Source: Gemmatimonadaceae bacterium (GTDB taxonomy: Bacteria > Gemmatimonadota > Gemmatimonadetes > Gemmatimonadales > Gemmatimonadaceae). Taken from it: 7,190 nucleotides of DNA. Both the position numbers and the translations under genes were made by a program. Location of the stretch: contig JANXUN010000128.1 in NCBI GenBank assembly GCA_025356185.1, positions 1-7,190 on the forward strand, read 5' to 3'. The notes below the pieces were generated by a model that did no database searches, was not told where the DNA came from, and saw only the letters and a list, made by a program, of their open reading frames with translations. This document shows, piece after piece, positions 1 to 5,104 of this stretch (positions within the stretch are counted from its first letter, which is position 1; every line of letters begins with the position of its first letter).

Positions 1-1162
1 ACACGCGTTTTCGAGGAGTTCGAGCACTGCTTCTTGTAGCAACGCCGAGTGACCGGTCACCACCGCTGCGTCAGCGGCGCCAATCGCAAGCTTGTGTCCT
101 GACTCGGTCGCGCGCGCGCGCATGAGGTCGGTGCATTCGAGCACGAGGCCATCTAACTCCACCTGTTGCTCCAATCGCACGGCCTCGCCCGTGCGCACCT
201 CGGCCAAGCGAAACAGTTCGTCCACACGTCGCCGCATGACTTCGGCGGCCGTGCGGATCCGACCAAGTGCGGCGAACATGGCAGCGGGATCATCGGTTGC
301 ACGATCATGGTCCGTGCGCAGTGCATGTCCCGCCTCTCCCAGTACAAGGGTGAGTGGAGTACGTATCTGATGCGCGGCTTCGCGTACAAAATTTCCATTG
401 CGTCGCTGCGCTTCTTCGAGGCGTCCAAGCAGTGCGTTAAACTCGATGGCCACGGCGGATACTTCATCGCTGCGGTGTGCCAGCTGCAAGACGGTGATTG
501 AGATCGGTCGGCGCGATCGCGGACATGGCGTTGGCTAAGTCACGCACGGGCTTGAGCGCGCGGCCTGCGAGCACGTAGCCTGCGGCAAGACTGATCAGTA
601 CGATCAGCGGTGCACTGACGGCGAAGAGCACGCCCAAGAGTTGTGAATCTTGTTCGATGCCTTCGCTCGATCCAAAGGTGACGATGTGCACGCGCGCGCC
701 CGATTGCAACGCTCGTTGAAACGGCGCCGCGTCCACGATGCGCACACGCAGATGTGGATCGGTTTGGATCAAGCTCAGTCGGACGGCATCGGGCGATGCC
801 GCGAGCGCCTCGCGAATGCGTTGGCTCAGGTGATGAGGGTCGTATGCGCCGATCGCGGTGCCAGCCACATCGAAGATGACGAACGCATCGTTCGTGTCCG
901 ACCATTCGGTGGCGACTCTGCTGGCCACAAAAGTGAGTGATGAATCGGGATACTCTGTTTCTTCGCGGCGCAACTCGGCGATGACTTCGCCGACAACTGA
1001 GTCAAGTCGCACATCAAATCGACGCGTTGACTCCCGTTTGAGATAGGCGATGCCAAATGCGGCGAGAAGCGCGAGACCCACTGCAAACGCTGCCGCGAAT
1101 CCACCTGCCAGGCGCAGGCGCAAGCCGCTTACGCGCATGACATAAACAGGGACCGCGCGCAC
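1..1162 (-). pseudogene. Sensor histidine kinase, HAMP-HisKA type, frameshifted in HAMP; C-terminus beyond the left edge
   Basis: This is the membrane sensor of a two-component pair. It should autophosphorylate on a histidine and pass the phosphate to the regulator encoded 9 bases upstream. The first frame (1162-464, GTG start; an ATG at 1138 is equally plausible) gives a membrane helix at about residues 14-41, an extracytoplasmic sensor region of about 130 residues, a second helix at about 175-200, and the start of HAMP (ALKPVRDLANAM, then DLNHR). The frame then runs into a TGA at 466-464. Shifting by one base near 490 restores the HAMP end (RSDEVSAVAIEFNALLGRL), followed by the H-box FVREAAHQIRTPL with the phospho-histidine codon at 372-370. 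The frame stays open to base 1, ending in the N-box start ELLENA. The ATP-lid glycines lie outside the window. Everything past the shift is well conserved, so the lesion is either recent or a sequencing error. No clear Shine-Dalgarno sequence precedes either start. Confidence 0.85.
464..496 (-). other. Frameshift site in the histidine kinase HAMP domain
   Basis: Reading leftward, the upstream frame passes DLNHRLAAGTPQR and stops at 466-464. The neighbouring frame over the same bases reads LQLAHRSDEVSAVA, which is what a HAMP domain needs (a DE pair followed by a hydrophobic helix). Dropping one base near 490-488 gives an uninterrupted DLNHR-LQLAHRSDEV. There is no long homopolymer or obvious slippery heptamer here, which argues against programmed frameshifting. 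A true mutation or a single-base read error are both possible. Confidence 0.75.
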
Positions 1163-1171
1163 GCGCGCAGG

Positions 1172-1843
1172 CTACTCATCGGAAATCATGTAGCCCATGC
1201 CGCGCACGGTGTGCATCATCGGTTTGACGCCGTCGCGGTCAATCTTTCGGCGCACGCGACCAACCAGGACGTCGACCGCGTTTGCCACGGGATCGAAGTT
1301 GTCGTCCCACACGTGCTCGAGGATCTGCGTGCGACTCAAAATGCGTCGCGGATTGCGCATGAGGTATTCGAGCAGTGAAAACTCTCGGCTGGTCAAGACA
1401 ATGGGTGTGCCAGCGCGAACTGCGCGATGCGTTGCGGGGTCGAGTTCGAGATCGGCGAGGCGGAGCACCGGCTCGAGCGTATCGGCGGGTCGTCGTGAGA
1501 GGGCACGCAATCGCGCGAGCAGTTCGCTCACGGCGAACGGCTTCGCGAGGTAGTCGTCGGCGCCCGCGTCGAGTCCACGCACCCGATCGTTGACGGCATT
1601 GCGCGCGGTCAGGACGAGCACCGGCGTGCGATCGCCGCGCGCACGCAACGCACTGCACACGGCGAATCCATCGATGTCTGGAAGCCCGACATCGAGAATG
1701 ATCAAGTCGTACGGGGCACTCGCGAGTTGATCGAGCGCCCGCTGACCGGAGGATGCGCCATCGGCGGCCCACGCCGCTTCGCGAAGCACACGCAGGAGGA
1801 AGTCGCGGACTTCCAGATCATCTTCGACGACGAGAACGCGCAT
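1172..1843 (-). CDS. OmpR/PhoB-family response regulator (REC plus winged-helix DNA binding)
   Basis: This is a 223-residue transcription factor, the usual length for the OmpR class, controlled by phosphorylation from the adjacent histidine kinase. The receiver domain spans about 1-115: acidic pair D8/D9 in VVEDD, phospho-acceptor D51 in IILDVGLPDIDG, conserved T79 (LTAR) and K101 (YLAKPF). The C-terminal winged helix spans about 125-222, with LTSREFSLLEYLM, the recognition-helix region NAVDVLVGRVRRKI and the wing TVRGMGYMI. The ATG at 1843 is chosen because it puts the receiver strand MRVLVVEDD at the N-terminus. The frame is open further upstream but adds only an Arg-rich, non-receiver stretch. 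There are 76 bases between the kinase stop (1920) and this start, with no good ribosome binding site. A TATTTT lies only a few bases before the ATG, so a promoter here is possible but unproven. The histidine kinase follows after 9 bases, so the two are surely co-transcribed. Confidence 0.95.
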   Translation of the reverse strand: MRVLVVEDDLEVRDFLLRVLREAAWAADGASSGQRALDQLASAPYDLIILDVGLPDIDGFAVCSALRARGDRTPVLVLTARNAVNDRVRGLDAGADDYLAKPFAVSELLARLRALSRRPADTLEPVLRLADLELDPATHRAVRAGTPIVLTSREFSLLEYLMRNPRRILSRTQILEHVWDDNFDPVANAVDVLVGRVRRKIDRDGVKPMMHTVRGMGYMISDE

Positions 1844-1919
1844 GGCACAAAATAGCGTCCAAACTTGCGAGCGCGACCTCCGTCCGGCCATCGTAGAGCG
1901 CGACTGACCAAATCGCCGT

Positions 1920-3866
1920 CTACAGTAGCGCGTCGAGCCCCGCAGTGCGCAGTAAACGCGCGTAGCGACGATCAACCGCAAGGCCCCGCCGATCGAATGG
2001 CAAATCGGTCAATACGCGAATAAGACGGCCTGGGCGCAAATAATAGCCGCGCTCCACCCAATCCATTGCGCGATGCCACTCGCCGAGCTCACCGTACGCG
2101 ATGATCAACCGATCGGAGAGTTGACGGCTTCCCTGCGGATCTTTGAACGGATCTTCGCTGTCGGCGCGCGCGAGCAGTGCCGCGAGCTCGGCGCGCAAGT
2201 CTTGTTCGCGCGTCGCCTCCCATCCATCGCGCTCAAACATCTCCGTCAACTTGGACAGCCTGTCAAAGAGCCGGTGTGTGCCGAGCATCGTGCGCCGCGC
2301 CGCGAACGCATCGTCGAAACGACCGCTGCGATGACACGCCATTTCCAAGCGCTCGGTGGCCTGTTCATAGTTAGGCGTGATGCGCAAGGCGGCTTGCAAT
2401 GGGACGATCGCTTCGACGTAGCGCCCGAGCGACATCAGCACATCGGCAACGGCAATTTTAATGTGAGGTGCTTCAGGTGCGAGTTCTTCGGCCATGCGCA
2501 CATGCGCCAAGGCGTCTTCAAACCGACCAGACATCTTGAGCCAGCATCCAAAATGGCGATGCGCGCTGCTGTCGTGGGGCGCGAGTTCGACGGCGCGCTT
2601 GAGGTGGGTGCCCGCGCGTTGAAAGTCATCGTCCCAGTACAGCGCAGTGACGCCCATCGAAGCGTGGAGCTCTCCAATGTTGTCGTCAATCGACAAGGCT
2701 TTGAGTCGCAGCTGCATCGCACGCGCAAACGAGTGCGACTCGTCGTCGAAACCGCGAAAGCCCCGCACGTGCACGACGTCACCGAGCACGGTCAGTGCGC
2801 GGGCGCTCATCTCGTCAAGCGCTACCGCGCGCTCAGCGTACACGAGCGCCATGTCGAGTGCACTGCGTGTACTCGCACCTCCTTGCACTGAGCGGTCAAA
2901 CAGCTTGCGCGCTTCGTCGGCGAGCCGATCGCTTTCGGTGACGATAGGCGGTGGTGATGGGAGCTTCGGCGCCTCCATTGTCGCTGAAGCGCGCATCGAG
3001 GCGGCGCGCGGCGCTGACAGATGTGCGCCAATACTCCGCAACTCTTCGACAACGATTGCGGCAGACGCCGGCCGCTGATCTGGCGGCTTTGCCAAGAGAC
3101 GTGCAATCAGCGCAACCAATGGCGCGGGAGTGCCTGTCAGGCGATCGTGGATTTGTGGCGTCGACGTGATGTGTTGCGAGAGTACCGCCATCGCCGAATT
3201 GCCAACGAACGGAGGTGCGCCGGTCAGCAACTCGACCAGCACGCATCCAAGTGCGTACAGATCGGAGCGGCCATCGATGCCTTGCTCGCCCAGCGCCTGC
3301 TCGGGGCTCATGTAGGCGACGGTGCCGATCGCCGCGCCATGTTCGGTCACCGCCGTGGCGTTTGACGTGCGATCCATGTGACGCGCAATGCCGAAATCGG
3401 CGACGAGCGCGCGCCCATCGCTGAGAAAAATATTTTCCGGCTTGATGTCGCGATGGACGACGCCCATCGAGTGCGCGTATGACAGCGCTTCGGCGACATC
3501 GCCGGCGAGGCGAATTGCCTGACGCATGCCGCACACGCCGTGCTCGACGATGAGATGTCGCACGGTGTTGCCGTCGATACATGGCATCACATAAAAGCGG
3601 CGCGTAAACACTACCCCAGAGTCGAACAACGGAACGATGCTGGGGTGCACGAGGCGCGCGGTGAGCTTAATCTCGCGATCGAACCTCGCCGCATCGATTA
3701 GAGTCGACGCGGCGGCGTTGAGCAGTTTGACGGCGACAGGTCGATCAAGCACGCGATCGTGCGCGCGAAACACCGTCGCAAAGCCGCCGCGCCCGAGCAC
3801 CGTTTCGACGTCAAAACGATCGGCGAGCAGCATGCCGGGAGCGAGGTCGACAGCAGGATCAATCAT
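1920..3866 (-). CDS. Cytosolic serine/threonine protein kinase with TPR-like C-terminal half
   Basis: A 648-residue Hanks-type kinase that should phosphorylate Ser/Thr on unknown partners. The kinase domain is at about 18-280: glycine loop GRGGFATV (25-32), ATP-anchoring K47 in VAVKLL, helix-C Glu near 65, catalytic loop VVHRDIKPEN (136-145, catalytic D140), DFG at 157-159, activation segment with GTVAYMSPEQ (181-190), and the DLYALGCVLVELLTG helix. All catalytic residues are present, so it should be active. A short proline-containing linker (about 285-310, PSPPPIV) leads to a helical-repeat region (about 335-615) with TPR-like units, for example around AERAVAL, LKRAVELAP, MAEELAP and LQAALRI. 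These units probably bind a partner or substrate. No signal peptide or membrane helix is seen, unlike PknB-type kinases with a single membrane pass. The start at 3866 lies close to the first kinase strand, and no strong ribosome binding site precedes it. The gene is 76 bases upstream of the response regulator on the same strand, so cross-talk between the two signalling types is plausible but inferred. Confidence 0.95.
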   Translation of the reverse strand: MIDPAVDLAPGMLLADRFDVETVLGRGGFATVFRAHDRVLDRPVAVKLLNAAASTLIDAARFDREIKLTARLVHPSIVPLFDSGVVFTRRFYVMPCIDGNTVRHLIVEHGVCGMRQAIRLAGDVAEALSYAHSMGVVHRDIKPENIFLSDGRALVADFGIARHMDRTSNATAVTEHGAAIGTVAYMSPEQALGEQGIDGRSDLYALGCVLVELLTGAPPFVGNSAMAVLSQHITSTPQIHDRLTGTPAPLVALIARLLAKPPDQRPASAAIVVEELRSIGAHLSAPRAASMRASATMEAPKLPSPPPIVTESDRLADEARKLFDRSVQGGASTRSALDMALVYAERAVALDEMSARALTVLGDVVHVRGFRGFDDESHSFARAMQLRLKALSIDDNIGELHASMGVTALYWDDDFQRAGTHLKRAVELAPHDSSAHRHFGCWLKMSGRFEDALAHVRMAEELAPEAPHIKIAVADVLMSLGRYVEAIVPLQAALRITPNYEQATERLEMACHRSGRFDDAFAARRTMLGTHRLFDRLSKLTEMFERDGWEATREQDLRAELAALLARADSEDPFKDPQGSRQLSDRLIIAYGELGEWHRAMDWVERGYYLRPGRLIRVLTDLPFDRRGLAVDRRYARLLRTAGLDALL

Positions 3867-3936
3867 TGCTGAAACATGTCGAAGCGACGAGTGTGCCGAT
3901 ACCGCCCCGCGAGCCGATCAACGCGCTACGGGCGCA

Positions 3937-4122
3937 TCAGGGGACGTCGCGGGGCGCCTCGTCGTCGTACTGCACGGGAATGCGAATGCGCATCGGTCGT
4001 TCACGCGTGTACTCTTCGGTCACTTGCGCCGAAATCCCACCAGCGCGGCCGAGGAGAAAGATGAACTTGGCGAACAACGGTCCGCACTGCATGTCGTAGA
4101 GCAGCGCAGCGAGCGCGCCGTT
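3937..4122 (-). pseudogene. C-terminal remnant of a citrate synthase/citryl-CoA lyase-like protein
   Basis: Sixty-one codons on the minus strand read like a genuine protein end: GALAALLYDM, then a hydrophobic FAKFIFLLGRAGGISAQV, then EEYTRERPMRIRIPVQYD, closing with a TGA at 3939-3937. The pattern of a hydrophobic helix followed by a Glu-Glu and an R-E-(R/K)-P-M-R motif is what I associate with the C-terminal end of the citrate synthase superfamily, especially citryl-CoA lyase-like members. This is recognition from memory, not a search. The reading is cut by a TGA at 4125-4123, and recognisable homology does not extend beyond it, so most of the protein is absent. There is no start codon near the N-terminal side apart from an internal Met at 4092-4090. 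The remnant ends 70 bases before the start of the Ser/Thr kinase on the same strand. That gap may hold the kinase promoter, though I see no convincing -35/-10 pair in it. Confidence 0.45.
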
Positions 4123-4354
4123 TCAGCAACTACGCGAACTTGAAGCGATTGCCGTCGATCGGTAGGTCTCGCCGCTCGACCTCGCCTTTGTGCACTTTGC
4201 ACTTGGAGACGCCGACGCCGGGTTTGCCTGGCTCGCCAGAGCGTTTGACGATCGATCGTTCGACCTGCTCGCACTGAACGTCGATCCACGGTTTGACTCG
4301 TGGCGTGGCGAACCCCGGTTTCAGGCACTCGTGGCGAGACTGCGGGTGGGCTAG
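4121..4354 (+). pseudogene. C-terminal remnant of a TPR protein with an in-frame stop
   Basis: On the plus strand, codons from 4121 read FQQLRELEAIAVDR, then TAG (4163-4165), then VSPLDLAFVHFALGD, AGFAWLARAFDDRSFDLL and NVDPRFDSWRGEPRF, ending in LVARLRVG and a TAG at 4352-4354. This matches the usual ending of long TPR proteins such as TPR-tailed kinases and TPR regulators, where a 'YVSP' turn is followed by a repeat and a 'DPRFD..R.DPRF' tail. The amber codon sits exactly where the tyrosine is expected, so a single TAC-to-TAG change explains it. Upstream of about 4121 the frame shows no further TPR sequence and meets a TAG at 4097-4099, so the N-terminal part of the gene is missing. Being both truncated and interrupted, it is almost certainly non-functional. 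The minus-strand open frame at 4130-4369 is the shadow of this remnant. Confidence 0.6.
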
Positions 4355-4398
4355 CCCGCTGGGAGACAACGCCGCATGTTCTACGGCTCCTCTCTCTC

Positions 4399-4403
4399 AG
4401 GAG
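4399..4403 (+). promoter_or_regulatory. Shine-Dalgarno site of the Tat-exported protein
   Basis: AGGAG lies six bases before the ATG at 4410, the best-placed ribosome binding site in the window. It decides the start: the longer open frame beginning at 4293 runs through the TPR remnant region and would bury the twin-arginine signal. No convincing promoter was recognised between the remnant's stop (4354) and this site. Confidence 0.8.
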
Positions 4404-4409
4404 CAGTCC

Positions 4410-5075
4410 ATGTCGCGTGATGATGGCTCGCCGTCTGCTCGTCGTGCATTTATTGGTTCAATTGCCGCGGGTACGCTCGCACTTGCCGCCATGCCGCTCG
4501 TTCCCGCCGCGGCGGCGTCAATGGCGCCGCCCGACGATGACCCGTGGCTTAAAGGTCTCAAAGGCAAACACAAACAGGTTTTTGACGCGCCGGCACTCAA
4601 CGCCGGATTTCCGCTCATGTTCGCCGCGACGTATCTGAACACGATGACGGAGCACTACAAACTCGCGGTCAACGACATTAGCGCGATGGTAGTAGCGCGA
4701 CACTTTGGTGTGGGACTCGCACTCAACGATGCTGTTTGGAAAAAGTACGCACTTGGCAAGCTGTGGAACGTCACTGATCCCGCTACCAAAGCACCCGCGA
4801 TCCGCAACATCTTTTACAAATCGAAAGCGGGCGACATGATGAACATCGACGCATCTGCCGACAAGCTGCTCGCCAAAGGTGTCGTGATTGGCGTGTGCGG
4901 ACTCGCGATCAAAGTCATTTCCGAGATGACGGCAGCGGGCGCAGGGGTAAAGCCCGCAGTCGCGCTTGCGGATTGGACCGCTGGTGTGATTCCGGGTGCG
5001 TTCGTGCTGCCAAGTGGAGTGCTGGGCGTGGCGAAAGCGCAAGAAGCGGGGTGTACGTACTGCTTCGCTGGCTAG
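4410..5075 (+). CDS. Tat-exported DsrE-like protein with C-terminal CxxC
   Basis: A 221-residue protein with a twin-arginine signal: RRAFIG at 11-16, a hydrophobic stretch to about 30, then an Ala-rich cleavage region (PAAAASMA). It should be exported folded, to the periplasm. The mature part resembles the DsrE/DsrF sulfur-relay fold: an early 'AATYLNTMTEHYK' segment, a central 'VVARHFGVGLALND' strand-turn, and LLAKGVVIGVCGLAI with C163, matching the place where DsrE-family proteins carry a conserved Cys after 'a.G(V)...vC'. A second thiol site, CTYC (C215 and C218), ends the protein three residues from its C-terminus. Canonical DsrE proteins are cytosolic and act as sulfur carriers; this one would act outside the cytoplasm, with an unknown substrate. 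The family call is from pattern memory and moderately sure; the gene and the Tat signal are secure. It is a single gene, convergent with the TonB-dependent receptor and separated from it by 29 bases. Confidence 0.85.
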   Translation: MSRDDGSPSARRAFIGSIAAGTLALAAMPLVPAAAASMAPPDDDPWLKGLKGKHKQVFDAPALNAGFPLMFAATYLNTMTEHYKLAVNDISAMVVARHFGVGLALNDAVWKKYALGKLWNVTDPATKAPAIRNIFYKSKAGDMMNIDASADKLLAKGVVIGVCGLAIKVISEMTAAGAGVKPAVALADWTAGVIPGAFVLPSGVLGVAKAQEAGCTYCFAG

Positions 5076-5088
5076 CGCGTTCGCGAGC
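5071..5088. terminator. Weak hairpin between two convergent genes
   Basis: GCTAGCGCGTTCGCGAGC can fold into a seven-pair stem with one A-G mismatch and a four-base loop, overlapping the stop codon of the DsrE-like gene. It lies at a convergent junction where a bidirectional terminator would be useful. No T-run follows on either strand, so it is not a standard intrinsic terminator. Confidence 0.25.
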
Positions 5089-5104
5089 TCACGCCTCCGC
5101 GCGT

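Noticed and set aside
153..467. Minus-strand open frame of 104 codons beginning just past the histidine kinase stop
   Set aside because: It is the wrong third frame. The neighbouring frame carries the HAMP end, H-box and N-box.
1154..1167. Alternating GC tract (GCGCGCACGCGCGC-like) at the regulator-sensor junction, possible Z-DNA or hairpin
   Set aside because: Short alternating CG runs occur elsewhere in the window (for example 110-120) and follow from base composition; nothing ties this one to a function.
1844..1919. Possible separate promoter for the response regulator (TATTTT just before the ATG)
   Set aside because: No acceptable -35 at the right spacing, and the element nearly abuts the start codon; a leaderless transcript cannot be judged from sequence alone.
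2073..2891. Long plus-strand open frame (272 codons) inside the Ser/Thr kinase gene
   Set aside because: It lies fully antisense to a clear kinase/TPR-like coding region, its translation shows no recognisable domain, and such shadows are common at this GC content.
3867..3936. Possible promoter for the Ser/Thr kinase (TTGATC followed by TATCGG)
   Set aside because: The spacing is about 14 bases and the -10 match is poor; not strong enough to annotate.
3637..4143. Plus-strand open frame spanning the kinase start and the gap
   Set aside because: It is antisense to the kinase N-terminus and the citrate synthase-like remnant, and its sequence is low-complexity Arg/Ser/Ala.
4248..4259. 12-bp palindrome ACGATCGATCGT as an operator candidate
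   Set aside because: It falls inside the TPR remnant over Asp-Asp-Arg-Ser codons, about 150 bases from the next start, with no promoter elements nearby.
4130..4369. Minus-strand open frame of 79 codons in the gap before the DsrE-like gene
   Set aside because: The plus strand of the same bases reads as a TPR-protein tail with recognisable motifs; the minus reading has none.
4293..4409. 39-residue N-terminal extension of the DsrE-like protein
   Set aside because: It overlaps the TPR remnant, would bury the twin-arginine signal, and the strong AGGAG site supports the ATG at 4410.
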